Of a stretch of 64,000 bases of DNA, positions 9,096 through 16,501 are shown piece by piece. The DNA comes from Blautia argi (GTDB taxonomy: Bacteria; Bacillota; Clostridia; Lachnospirales; Lachnospiraceae): assembly GCF_003287895.1 (NCBI RefSeq), contig NZ_CP030280.1, positions 3,177,501 to 3,241,500 on the forward strand, given 5' to 3'. The notes below the pieces were generated by a model, which did no database searches, was not told where the DNA came from, and was given only the letters and a program-made list of their open reading frames with translations. Within the stretch, counting starts at the first letter, position 1. The number at the start of each line of letters is the position of its first letter. The position numbers were made by a program, and so were the translations under genes.

Positions 9096-9111
9096 CTCTC
9101 TATTTCATCTA

Positions 9112-9807
9112 TTACTGAGCTAATTTAACAGGATTAACCTTTACGCTTGGTCCCATTGTAGAAGCCAAAGATACGCTCTTTAAGAACACACCCTTTAATG
9201 CGCTTGGTCTAGCCTTGTTGATAGCTCCCATAAGCGTCTGGAAGTTGTCCGCTAACTGCTCCTCTGTGAAAGAAGCTTTTCCGATTGGCACGTGAATGAT
9301 GTTTGTTTTATCAAGACGATATTCAATCTTACCAGCTTTGATATCCTGGATAGCTTTTGCAACGTCCATAGTTACTGTACCAGCTTTTGGGTTTGGCATT
9401 AAGCCTTTAGGTCCGAGAACACGTCCCAGACGTCCAACAACGCCCATCATGTCCGGTGTAGCAACAACAACGTCAAAGTCTAACCAGCCTTCATTCTGGA
9501 TCTTCGGAATTAAATCCTCAGCTCCTACGAAGTCTGCACCTGCTGCCTGTGCTTCATCAGCTTTTGCGTTCTTAGCAAATACTAATACACGAACAGTTTT
9601 ACCTGTTCCGTGAGGCAGTACAACTGCGCCACGAATCTGCTGTTCAGCATGACGTCCGTCACAGCCTGTTCTGATATGAGCTTCGATTGTTTCGTCAAAT
9701 TTAGCTACGGCTGTTTTCTTTACTAAAGAAATTGCCTCTGCTGGATCGTATAAATTTGTACGGTCAACTGCTTTTGCAGCCTCTGCGTATTTTTTTCCGC
9801 GTTTCAT
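9112..9807 (-). CDS. rplA: 50S ribosomal protein L1
   Basis: A 231-residue L1, full length for bacteria. It begins [16 protein letters not shown] and contains the signature [24 protein letters not shown]1 forms the mobile L1 stalk near the ribosomal E site and in many bacteria represses its own operon by binding an mRNA mimic of its rRNA site. Two identical candidate mimics lie upstream of this gene and of rplK. The start has TAGGAGGTTATTTAT. It is the last gene of the rpmG-secE-nusG-rplK-rplA operon and is followed by a terminator. Confidence 0.98.
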   Translation of the reverse strand: MKRGKKYAEAAKAVDRTNLYDPAEAISLVKKTAVAKFDETIEAHIRTGCDGRHAEQQIRGAVVLPHGTGKTVRVLVFAKNAKADEAQAAGADFVGAEDLIPKIQNEGWLDFDVVVATPDMMGVVGRLGRVLGPKGLMPNPKAGTVTMDVAKAIQDIKAGKIEYRLDKTNIIHVPIGKASFTEEQLADNFQTLMGAINKARPSALKGVFLKSVSLASTMGPSVKVNPVKLAQ

Positions 9808-9822
9808 ATAAATAACCTCCTA

Positions 9823-9850
9823 GTGGTAATTGCGGGAATGTCCCTCCCAC
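9823..9850 (-). promoter_or_regulatory. Candidate L1-binding RNA element upstream of rplA
   Basis: The RNA begins GUGGGAGG and ends CAAUUACCAC. It folds as an outer GUGG/CCAC stem, an asymmetric internal loop (GA opposite GCAAUUA), and an inner GGGA/UCCC stem. The GUGGGAG...AUACCAC pattern of the L1 site in 23S rRNA (helices 76-77) is closely matched. It lies 16-43 bases before the rplA start, so bound L1 could block initiation. It is identical to the copy before rplK. Confidence 0.7.
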
Positions 9851-9874
9851 GTTTGTTGATAGTCACAAAACTAA

Positions 9875-10300
9875 TTATTCTTCTACTGTAATACCCATAC
9901 TTCTTGCAGTTCCGGCAATCATGCTCATAGCTGCTTCTAAGGAAGCTGCATTTAAGTCTGGCATTTTCATTTCTGCAATTTCCTGGATTTTAGCTTTGGA
10001 AATTGTAGCTACTTTTGTTTTGTTTGGAACGCCTGAACCAGATTTGATGTTACAAGCTTTCTTTAATAAAACTGCAGCCGGCGGAGTTTTTGTGATGAAG
10101 CTGAAACTTCTGTCCGCATATACTGTAATAACAACAGGGATAATTAAATCTCCCTTGTCTGCTGTTCTTGCGTTAAATTCTTTTGTAAACTGTACAATGT
10201 TTACACCGTGCTGACCTAAAGCAGGACCAACCGGTGGTGCTGGTGTTGCCTTTCCAGCAGGAATCTGTAATTTAATATAACCTGTTACTTTCTTTGCCAT
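9875..10300 (-). CDS. rplK: 50S ribosomal protein L11
   Basis: A 141-residue L11 with the N-terminal domain [32 protein letters not shown] and the C-terminal rRNA-binding domain. It builds the base of the L7/L12 stalk at the GTPase-associated centre. I place the start at ATG 10300, with AGGAGGTGCCGAAA before it; a GTG three codons upstream is in frame but overlaps that ribosome site. It lies between nusG and rplA, as in most bacteria, and is preceded by a candidate L1-binding element. Confidence 0.98.
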   Translation of the reverse strand: MAKKVTGYIKLQIPAGKATPAPPVGPALGQHGVNIVQFTKEFNARTADKGDLIIPVVITVYADRSFSFITKTPPAAVLLKKACNIKSGSGVPNKTKVATISKAKIQEIAEMKMPDLNAASLEAAMSMIAGTARSMGITVEE

Positions 10301-10319
10301 TTTCGGCACCTCCTATAAT

Positions 10320-10347
10320 GTGGTAATTGCGGGAATGTCCCTCCCAC
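10320..10347 (-). promoter_or_regulatory. Candidate L1-binding RNA element upstream of rplK
   Basis: A 28-nt sequence identical to 9823-9850, with the same predicted two-stem fold and asymmetric internal loop. It lies 20-47 bases before the rplK start. In E. coli L1 represses at the rplK leader, so this copy is the expected control site; the copy before rplA is extra. Confidence 0.7.
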
Positions 10348-10393
10348 GAGCCATGTGACATTATGACCCTTACATACTGTTTACTGTTTTGTC

Positions 10394-10915
10394 TTATGAA
10401 AGACTTTTTACTTCTGCGAAACTTATTTCTACCGGCGTTTCGCGGCCAAACAGCTCAACACTGATTGTCACAATCTGTTTTGCTTCATTGATACTCTGAA
10501 CAACGCCCACAGTATCCTTCCAAACACCGCCTGTGACAACAACACTGTCGCCTTCTTCAAAGTCAACCTCAAGCTCTCTGACGGCTGAAATGCCAAGAGC
10601 CTCAATTTCCTTTTCTGTCAGCGGAACCGGCTTTGAACCTGGACCAACAAATCCTGTAACACCGCGGGTGTTTCTTACAACATACCATGTGTCATCATTC
10701 ATTACCATATGAATCAGGACGTAACCTGGGAACATCTTTTTCTGAACCTGCTTTTTCTCACCGTTCTTCAGTTCCACAACGTCCTCCATAGGTACACGGA
10801 CTTCTAAAATCTGGTCCTCCAGGTGTCTGTTCTCTATTGTCTTATCAATGTTGGCTTTTACCTTGTTTTCATACCCTGAATAAGTATGAACAACATACCA
10901 ATTTGCTTCTGACAT
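10394..10915 (-). CDS. nusG: Transcription termination/antitermination protein NusG
   Basis: A 173-residue NusG with the N-terminal NGN domain (ANWYVVHTYSGYENKVK, MFPGYVLIHM, NTRGVTGFVG) and the C-terminal KOW domain (FEEGDSVVVTGGVWKDTVGVVQ). It binds RNA polymerase and links it to Rho or the leading ribosome. Length is normal. It lies between secE and rplK in the conserved order; AAGGTG precedes the start. Confidence 0.98.
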   Translation of the reverse strand: MSEANWYVVHTYSGYENKVKANIDKTIENRHLEDQILEVRVPMEDVVELKNGEKKQVQKKMFPGYVLIHMVMNDDTWYVVRNTRGVTGFVGPGSKPVPLTEKEIEALGISAVRELEVDFEEGDSVVVTGGVWKDTVGVVQSINEAKQIVTISVELFGRETPVEISFAEVKSLS

Positions 10916-10932
10916 TCTAATTCACCTTGTCC

Positions 10933-11145
10933 TTACTTAATAATTAAGTTCAGCAGCTGCAGAATCCCGCTGTCAATAACAGCAATAAACACGCCAACCA
11001 CAGCAGTAATAGATACCACTGCAACCGTCTGTTTTACAAGAGTCTGCTTATCAGGCCAGATTATTTTCTTAAACTCTGCCTGAAGTCCTTTGATCCAGTT
11101 CTTTTTTGGAGCTTTCTGCTTTTTTTTCTGCTTCCATAAATCCAC
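10933..11145 (-). CDS. secE: Preprotein translocase subunit SecE
   Basis: A single-helix SecE with the conserved amphipathic region (GLQAEFKKIIWPDKQTLVKQT) and one membrane helix; it clamps SecY in the Sec translocon. The start is awkward. The in-frame GTG at 11145 has no properly spaced ribosome site. The ATG at 11137 has GAGGGTGG six bases upstream but is one base out of frame, and the two frames meet at a run of eight A (11120-11127). With seven A the protein would begin MEAEKKQKAPKKNWIKG, very like relatives. So either the GTG is used or there is a homopolymer error or slippage. The domain itself is intact. Confidence 0.92.
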   Translation of the reverse strand: MDLWKQKKKQKAPKKNWIKGLQAEFKKIIWPDKQTLVKQTVAVVSITAVVGVFIAVIDSGILQLLNLIIK

Positions 11146-11159
11146 CCTCTTAAACCGAA

Positions 11160-11309
11160 TTATTTGGTTTCTTTGTGTAATGTATGAGCTTTACAGAATT
11201 TGCAGTATTTCTTTGTTTCTAAACGCTCCGGGTGATTCTTTTTTTCCTTTGTCATGTTGTAATTACGCTGTTTACATTCTGTACATGCCAATGTGATTTT
11301 TACGCGCAC
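11160..11309 (-). CDS. rpmG: 50S ribosomal protein L33
   Basis: A 49-residue L33 starting at GTG (read [12 protein letters not shown]) with two CxxC pairs (CTEC and CKFC), so the zinc-binding form, ending [23 protein letters not shown] precedes the GTG, which decides the unusual start. It is the first gene of the operon, directly before secE, and was easily missed because of its size and start codon. Confidence 0.95.
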   Translation of the reverse strand: MRVKITLACTECKQRNYNMTKEKKNHPERLETKKYCKFCKAHTLHKETK

Positions 11310-11442
11310 GACTTCTCCACCTCCATGTGTCTTTTATCGCTGACAGCTTCACAGCGCTGTCATTATGCAACGTCTTGTTACCGCGACCAGATGCTTCTTT
11401 TTATAAGTAATTTCTCCGGGCGTATCCCGAAAAATTAGGCAC

Positions 11443-11499
11443 AAAAAAAAGACCTGCTTCCACTGTCGCTTTGTAAGCGTATCATAGACGAAGGTCTTT
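11443..11499 (-). terminator. Terminator of the XRE-S24 gene, overlapping the rpmG promoter
   Basis: AAAGACCT (minus strand, 11499-11492) can pair with AGGTCTTT (11455-11448), which runs into T8. An inner CGCTT/AAGCG hairpin lies between. It starts seven bases after the stop of the upstream gene. The rpmG promoter lies in the same stretch. Confidence 0.6.
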
Positions 11500-11504
11500 G
11501 TCAA
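11476..11504 (-). promoter_or_regulatory. Promoter of rpmG-secE-nusG-rplK-rplA
   Basis: TTGACA (11504-11499) and TACGCT (11481-11476) with a 17-base spacer, giving a leader of ~160 nt before rpmG. Confidence 0.8.
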
Positions 11505-11505
11505 G

Positions 11506-12258
11506 TTATTCTTTATCTAAATCCAGGATTTTGCATTCCCCGTAAATCTTCCCCAGAACCTTTCCCAGACAGCGAAGCTCTTCTTCCTTTTCCACCTCAA
11601 TGTCCGGCTCCATAACATTTAACGCCCTGAGTCTGCAAACCCCGTCCTTACGGTACAGAGTCCTTATATAACAGATTCCTTTAAAGCAAAACATACCAAT
11701 TTCATTATGAGAAGCTTCCTCTTCTGATATTGCAATAATATCATACTTTCTGAAAACCGGCTCGTACTTATCAATCTGAATCTGAAAACAGTAATTCGTC
11801 CCTTTTGGTACATGCTGCCCCTTTACCTGAACCCTTTTTGCATATTCCTGCAAAAGAAAACCGGCATTGGTTTTTCGTACTCCCGGAAAGTAACACTGCA
11901 GCGCAACCCATCTCTGAGATTTGACGCGCTCATATTCTTCATTAATCACAATCCGTACAAGACGCTTTCCATTTTCTGTCAATCCCCTGTACTTTTCCAG
12001 GGCTTCCTGCTCTTCTTCATTCATTTCAAACCGAAAAACCTTTTTCACCGTCGGATTAGAAATATAATCCGCATACAGATAATTGGCATCTACCTCCAGT
12101 GTATTCATTAATGAAATCAACAACTCCAGCTTAGGAATACTGATGTTATTCTCATAATTTGCAACAGCAGAAGGCGTCACATGTACTTTTTCTGCCAACT
12201 CATTCCTTGTAAATCCCAATTCTACTCTGCGTCTGCGAATCCTTTCCCCAATGCCCAT
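11506..12258 (-). CDS. XRE-family regulator with S24/LexA-like C-terminal domain
   Basis: A 250-residue protein. An N-terminal XRE helix-turn-helix spans residues ~1-60 (GIGERIRRRRVELGFTRNEL, VTPSAVANYENN). A C-terminal region resembles the dimerisation/autocleavage fold of CI/LexA-type repressors (GTNYCFQIQID..., RKYDIIAISEEEASHNEIGMFCFKG). A clear catalytic Ser/Lys pair was not identified, so autocleavage is uncertain. The start is the ATG with GGGAGGGTACT before it; the longer in-frame extension upstream lacks one. No phage genes are nearby, so this is likely a chromosomal stress or developmental regulator. Confidence 0.8.
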   Translation of the reverse strand: MGIGERIRRRRVELGFTRNELAEKVHVTPSAVANYENNISIPKLELLISLMNTLEVDANYLYADYISNPTVKKVFRFEMNEEEQEALEKYRGLTENGKRLVRIVINEEYERVKSQRWVALQCYFPGVRKTNAGFLLQEYAKRVQVKGQHVPKGTNYCFQIQIDKYEPVFRKYDIIAISEEEASHNEIGMFCFKGICYIRTLYRKDGVCRLRALNVMEPDIEVEKEEELRCLGKVLGKIYGECKILDLDKE

Positions 12259-12390
12259 AGTACCCTCCCAAACTCTGCTTTCTGCCTGTATCTGTTTTTT
12301 GTTCCGTATTGCCCTACATATTATATAAGAAATCATACTACAAGATTCTTGCAAAGACAACACGTTTGTCAAACTTCCTGTAAAATTTAA

Positions 12391-12419
12391 TTGACTTTTC
12401 TTCGCAAATAACGTAAACT
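12391..12419 (+). promoter_or_regulatory. Promoter of the micro-ORF
   Basis: TTGACT (12391-12396) and TAAACT (12414-12419) with a 17-base spacer, reading towards the 33-codon ORF. CGTAA-like repeats follow and may be regulator contacts. Confidence 0.5.
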
Positions 12420-12472
12420 AATATTACAATCTGAAAAACAGATAAAATGTTACGCAATTTACGGGGGAATGT

Positions 12473-12574
12473 ATGGATATCAAACAACAAATCATTGAGC
12501 TGCTTCAGGAAGCCAATGAGCGTCAGATAAAATGTATATACGAATTCATTAAATTCTTAACAAAATCCCTCTAA
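12473..12574 (+). CDS. 33-residue micro-protein
   Basis: Reads MDIKQQIIELLQEANERQIKC then IYEFIKFLTKSL, mostly two amphipathic helices; ACGGGGGAATGT precedes the ATG and a promoter-like pair lies upstream. I recall similar small helical ORFs (ELL..ANERQ.K.I..FI) beside XRE regulators in Lachnospiraceae, but have no function for them. It ends one base from the stop of the convergent XRE gene. The recognisable pattern, ribosome site and promoter argue for a real gene. Confidence 0.6.
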   Translation: MDIKQQIIELLQEANERQIKCIYEFIKFLTKSL

Positions 12575-12958
12575 TCATTTCTGTGCAGCATCTGCAAATA
12601 GCAATACAGCAACCTTTTCCAGGGAACTCCACTCCTCTTCTGTAAAATTAGAAAGCGCAAGAAGAAATTTTTTCTTAAAAGAGTTTTCCTCTTCTCTCAG
12701 AACCTGACCAAACCACCTGGAAAGCTTTAAATCAGGTGTTACATCAATATACATTTCCCCTTTGCCTGTCCGCAGCCATTCTCCATTTACCCCAAACTCT
12801 CTGCATATAGATACAAGAACTGCTTCAATAGGAATACGCACACTGGTTTCATATGTTGCAATGGTATTTCTCGAAACACCGATTTTGTCAGCAAACTGCT
12901 GCTGCGTCATTCCGGCCTTCTGCCGAATCGCCTTTATTCTATCCTTCAAATTCGTCAA
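12575..12958 (-). CDS. XRE-family transcriptional regulator
   Basis: A 127-residue protein with an N-terminal XRE helix-turn-helix (LKDRIKAIRQKAGMTQQQFADKIGVSRNTIATYE). An ICREFGVNGEWLRTGKGEMY segment typical of phage-type small repressors follows, then a C-terminal helical region. It is divergent from the Spo0A-like gene, and a candidate operator overlaps its own -10 box, so it probably autoregulates and may control the neighbour. Confidence 0.85.
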   Translation of the reverse strand: MTNLKDRIKAIRQKAGMTQQQFADKIGVSRNTIATYETSVRIPIEAVLVSICREFGVNGEWLRTGKGEMYIDVTPDLKLSRWFGQVLREEENSFKKKFLLALSNFTEEEWSSLEKVAVLLFADAAQK

Positions 12959-12996
12959 TGCCCCTTTAATGTTTTATATAATCATGACCCTATGGT

Positions 12997-13040
12997 TATA
13001 GTGACTTAACTATATTAATGGAAAACTGTTTCGTTGTCAA
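12997..13040 (-). promoter_or_regulatory. Promoter and candidate operator of the XRE gene
   Basis: TTGACA (13040-13035) and TAATAT (13017-13012) with a 17-base spacer. The inverted repeat TATAGT-6-ACTATA (12997-13014) overlaps the -10 end and would suit an XRE dimer. Confidence 0.6.
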
Positions 13041-13050
13041 CAAATTTATG

Positions 13051-13079
13051 TTGACATATGTCACAAAAAGACATATAAT
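13051..13079 (+). promoter_or_regulatory. Promoter of the Spo0A-like gene
   Basis: TTGACA (13051-13056) and TATAAT (13074-13079), 17-base spacer, both boxes perfect. Its -35 lies ten bases from the -35 of the divergent XRE promoter. TGTTTCGTT occurs on both sides (13027 and 13080). The leader to the start codon is ~85 nt. Confidence 0.75.
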
Positions 13080-13169
13080 TGTTTCGTTAAGACATTACCT
13101 TTTTCTATATACATGTATCATCTTCATGTTCCATAGATAATATTTCACAGAAAGGAGTATTCTGTAAAA

Positions 13170-13673
13170 ATGAGAAATGACATCGTTGACATTTTATTAG
13201 AACTGGGAATACCGGCAGGTGTAAAAGGCTTTACCTATATCCATGATGCATTGGAGCTTTTTGACACAGATACTTATTACAGCAGCGGAAAGATCTGTTC
13301 CCTGTATGCCGATATTGCCTTAAAAAGAGGTACAACTCCCTCAAGCGTGGAACGAGCCATACGTCATGCTTTTGAAACCGTCACTACAAAGGGGAACCGG
13401 GAGGTTGTAGAGCAATATCTGGATCTGGTAAACACACAAAATTCAAATCTCCTGCGAACCCTGTATTTCAGGCTGAAACAACGAAGAAACCAGCAACAAC
13501 CGCAAATAGCGCCTGAACACCCGTGTAATGCACAGAATTGCATTTATAAGAAACAAATTTATCAGGAAGCTGTAGATAAAATTTCTACAGAAATGGGGTC
13601 TTATCTTTTCAAACTCATCGAATCTACGAAAAACAATCCTGAAGTCCTGCAACAACTGCTTGAACTTTCCTAA
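13170..13673 (+). CDS. Spo0A C-terminal-like DNA-binding protein without receiver domain
   Basis: A 167-residue protein whose first ~85 residues match the Spo0A effector domain: GIPAGVKGFTYIHDAL, then LYADIALKRGTTPSSVERAIRHAFETV, the recognition-helix region. No receiver domain is present, and the ~80-residue tail (with a CNAQNC pair) is not recognised. Such a protein could bind Spo0A-box-like DNA without phosphorylation, acting as a constitutive or competing regulator. AAAGGAGTATTCTGTAAAA precedes the start. It sits between a divergent XRE gene and the MoxR/VWA pair. Domain assignment is strong, role is inferred. Confidence 0.8.
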   Translation: MRNDIVDILLELGIPAGVKGFTYIHDALELFDTDTYYSSGKICSLYADIALKRGTTPSSVERAIRHAFETVTTKGNREVVEQYLDLVNTQNSNLLRTLYFRLKQRRNQQQPQIAPEHPCNAQNCIYKKQIYQEAVDKISTEMGSYLFKLIESTKNNPEVLQQLLELS

Positions 13674-13685
13674 TCCCTTTTATCC

Positions 13686-13740
13686 GCGAGGCTGCCACAC
13701 AAAACAAAGTTTCTACTTCTTTCTTATATAACAGCCTCGC
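13686..13740 (+). terminator. Hairpin after the Spo0A-like gene
   Basis: GCGAGGCTG (13686-13694) and CAGCCTCGC (13732-13740) form a 9-bp stem with a 37-nt loop, followed by ATTCTTAT. The U-tract is weak, so termination may be incomplete and the MoxR/VWA genes could be partly read through. Confidence 0.5.
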
Positions 13741-13868
13741 ATTCTTATAAGTTCTGCAAAATTTTCTCTGTTTCTTTTTATTTATGACAGTCTTTTGACG
13801 AGCCCTGGGTTATACTGTATCCAGATACTGAAAACTCATCTTATTCTCATACAGAAAGGGGCAGTTTC

Positions 13869-14759
13869 ATGAACCTTAACAGCAATCTTCAAACACAAAT
13901 CAACGCTTTCAAAGCAAGCTACCCACTCCCTGACCTTGTAAAAGACAGACTGCAGGAGCCTTCCATGCCTTTTTATGGAACGAAAATCCTGACACAGGCA
14001 GTCACAGCCCTTTTGCAGGGAGAAAATCTGCTGCTCTGCGGGGACAAAGCAACCGGAAAAAATATTCTGGCGGAAAATCTGGCATGGATTTTCGGACGCC
14101 CTGTCTACAACGTTTCCTTTCACGTCAACACAGACAGCAGTAACCTGATTGGAACCGATACCTTTATAAATAATGAAGTTACACTGAGAAAAGGTCCTAT
14201 CTATCAATGTGCACTTTACGGCGGCTTTGGCATTTTAGATGAAATTAATATGGCAAAAAACGATGCAGTAGCTGTTCTCCATGCAGTTTTGGACTACCGC
14301 AGAATTATGGACGTACCAGGATATGAAAAAATCAATCTCCACCCTGCCACACGCTTTATCGGAACCATGAATTACGGTTACGCCGGAACAAAGGAATTAA
14401 ACGAGGCTCTGGTATCCCGTTTTATGGTTATCAATATGCCTTCTTTAACTGAACATCGCCTGGAACAAATTATAAAAAACGTCTTTCCTTCTATAAATCC
14501 GGACGCATTGGAGCAATTCTGCGGACTGTTCCTGGATTTACAACTAAAAGCCAAAAACGGGGAAATTTCCACAAAAGCTGTGGATATGCGTGGACTTCTG
14601 GGAGCTATACGACTCATACAGGGTGGACTGACCCCAGCAGAAGCAATTGAAATGGGTATTACCAATAAATGCTTTGATACTTTTGAACGCGAACTTATCA
14701 GCGATATTGTGATAACTCGTATCCCGGATACCTGGAAAAGCGGTGATGTATTCTCATGA
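13869..14759 (+). CDS. MoxR-family AAA+ ATPase
   Basis: A 296-residue AAA+ protein with Walker A GDKATGKN (residues 58-65), Walker B GILDE (D124, E125), and sensor-1 FIGTMNYGYAG. MoxR ATPases act with VWA-domain partners as chaperones that insert metals or remodel protein complexes. The partner gene starts inside this one (ATGA overlap). AGAAAGGGGCAG precedes the start. The target of this pair is not apparent from the neighbours. Confidence 0.88.
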   Translation: MNLNSNLQTQINAFKASYPLPDLVKDRLQEPSMPFYGTKILTQAVTALLQGENLLLCGDKATGKNILAENLAWIFGRPVYNVSFHVNTDSSNLIGTDTFINNEVTLRKGPIYQCALYGGFGILDEINMAKNDAVAVLHAVLDYRRIMDVPGYEKINLHPATRFIGTMNYGYAGTKELNEALVSRFMVINMPSLTEHRLEQIIKNVFPSINPDALEQFCGLFLDLQLKAKNGEISTKAVDMRGLLGAIRLIQGGLTPAEAIEMGITNKCFDTFERELISDIVITRIPDTWKSGDVFS

Positions 14760-16501
14760 AAGATTTTATAGATATGGAAACCCGAATGCAGAACCTGCTC
14801 TGGACTGTATGCGGGGATTATGCTGCAGAAGCAGAACTTGATGTGCAAAATTTTCAGAAATCCAGATACATTGCATTTTACGATATCATTTGTCAGGGAA
14901 TGTTTAAAAAACATTTTGATGCCGACGCCTTTGACCACTTTATCGCCCGCAAAGTATACCAGGGCGCAAGCCCTTCCGTTCTTCTGTCTATTTCCAAACT
15001 GTGTATAGACAGCGCAGTTCACGAAAAAGCCTGCGCAGAACGGAAAGGCGTAGCTTCTATTCGCCAAAAAGCCTTTGCTGACACGCTGGAAAAAGATGCC
15101 ATGCGGCTAAGCCATACAGACTGGGGCTATCTGGAGGCCTGCTATCTGCGGCGTATCCTTTTTCACGATACTGCCGACAGCCGAATAGAACCTTTGCTTG
15201 ATAAAATGTGCGCCCTTTCCTCCACCTCTTCTACAGAGGAAATCTGCAGATGTACAGAAGAAATCTATAAAATTGCTTATGAAAAAGGGTTTGCAAAATA
15301 TTTCAAAGGCCTGAACCGACAGGTAAAAAGCTCTGACAAAAATCAGAAAGAATACACGGACAAAGAGGCAGCCGATGAAATCCAAAGCTCTGACAGCGAA
15401 GAGCATACAATCAGTATTTTCAGCGGACATGTAGAGGCACAGGATAATGGTCAACGCAAACGTCCTCATGCCTCCGTTGTACAACTGGACAACAAATCTT
15501 CTGCCCATTTAAAAGAATATATTGAAATAAATTACGGTATAAGCTGTCTTACTTCCGGAGAACAAAAAGCCCTGCAGTCCCAAATGTGCAGAGGAACCCA
15601 CAAGGACTGTCTGCTTCATGTGACAAAAGGCGTACTTCATGGCGGAGTAAAAGCAAACGCAAAATCCGAATATGTAAAAAAAGTAAAAGAAGAAAACCTG
15701 CGGGTATACCGACAAAATCTGACAATTACCCGGCAAAATATCCAACTTCTGGCAAATACCTTAAAAAGAGCGCTGCTTACCAGAACAGAACCGGAACGAT
15801 ACAGCAGTGAATATGGGAATATCTGCGTAAACAAGCTGTGGAATCTGGGACGCACAGACAACACGCACCTATTCTGGCGTGAGCTGATACAGGATAACTC
15901 TGATTTCGCAGTAGAAGTTCTGATAGATGCCAGCGGCTCCCAACAGCGGCGGCAAAGCCTGGTAGCTTTGCAGGGCTATATTATCAGCGAAGCTTTAAGC
16001 ATTGTGAGAATCCCTCACCGGGTTCTGGGATTTTGTACCTTTGGAGCCTATACTGTACTGACAGAATACCGGGATTATAAAGACAGCCGGGAAGCAAATG
16101 AACACATTTTCGAATTTTACGGTTCTGCCAACAATCGGGACGGACTTGCAGTAAAAGCTGCTGCCGACAGCCTGGACAAACAGCCTCAGGAAAATAAAAT
16201 TCTTATTGTGTTAAGCGACGGCAGACCCAATGATATTATTGCAGCAAGTCTGAAAAAACAGGAAACTGCTCCCAAAAAGGAACCCTATTGCCTGGATTTT
16301 GCTGTAAAAGATACTGCTTCCGAAATCCGAAAGCTGAGAAATCGAAACATTGCTGTTTTGGGAGTTTTTGCAGGAGAAGAAGAAGATCTTCCTGCAGAGA
16401 AGAAAATTTTTGGCAAAGACTTTGCCTATATTCACGATATTTCCGGTTTTGCCCATGTAGTTGGACGCTATCTGGAGAAAAAGCTGCTGCCCTTCTCCTA
16501 A
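14756..16501 (+). CDS. VWA-domain protein, MoxR partner (CobT/NorD-like)
   Basis: A 581-residue soluble protein. The N-terminal ~270 residues are helical and unrecognised, with an acidic/polar stretch around residues 190-240. The C-terminal VWA domain carries the MIDAS motif DASGS (D391-S395) and ILIVLSDGRPNDI later on. The architecture resembles CobT- and NorD-type activators that pair with AAA+ ATPases. It is translationally coupled to the MoxR gene and its stop overlaps that of the convergent adenosine deaminase. No chelatase or oxygenase client lies nearby. Confidence 0.85.
   Translation: MKDFIDMETRMQNLLWTVCGDYAAEAELDVQNFQKSRYIAFYDIICQGMFKKHFDADAFDHFIARKVYQGASPSVLLSISKLCIDSAVHEKACAERKGVASIRQKAFADTLEKDAMRLSHTDWGYLEACYLRRILFHDTADSRIEPLLDKMCALSSTSSTEEICRCTEEIYKIAYEKGFAKYFKGLNRQVKSSDKNQKEYTDKEAADEIQSSDSEEHTISIFSGHVEAQDNGQRKRPHASVVQLDNKSSAHLKEYIEINYGISCLTSGEQKALQSQMCRGTHKDCLLHVTKGVLHGGVKANAKSEYVKKVKEENLRVYRQNLTITRQNIQLLANTLKRALLTRTEPERYSSEYGNICVNKLWNLGRTDNTHLFWRELIQDNSDFAVEVLIDASGSQQRRQSLVALQGYIISEALSIVRIPHRVLGFCTFGAYTVLTEYRDYKDSREANEHIFEFYGSANNRDGLAVKAAADSLDKQPQENKILIVLSDGRPNDIIAASLKKQETAPKKEPYCLDFAVKDTASEIRKLRNRNIAVLGVFAGEEEDLPAEKKIFGKDFAYIHDISGFAHVVGRYLEKKLLPFS

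Noticed and set aside
11506..12958. Prophage remnant suggested by two phage-type repressors
   Set aside because: No integrase, attachment repeats, or structural genes are present, and flanking genes are ordinary chromosomal genes.
13034..13057. Inverted repeat TTGTCAAC/GTTGACA as a regulator operator
   Set aside because: The arms are simply the two -35 boxes of divergent promoters, so the symmetry needs no further explanation.
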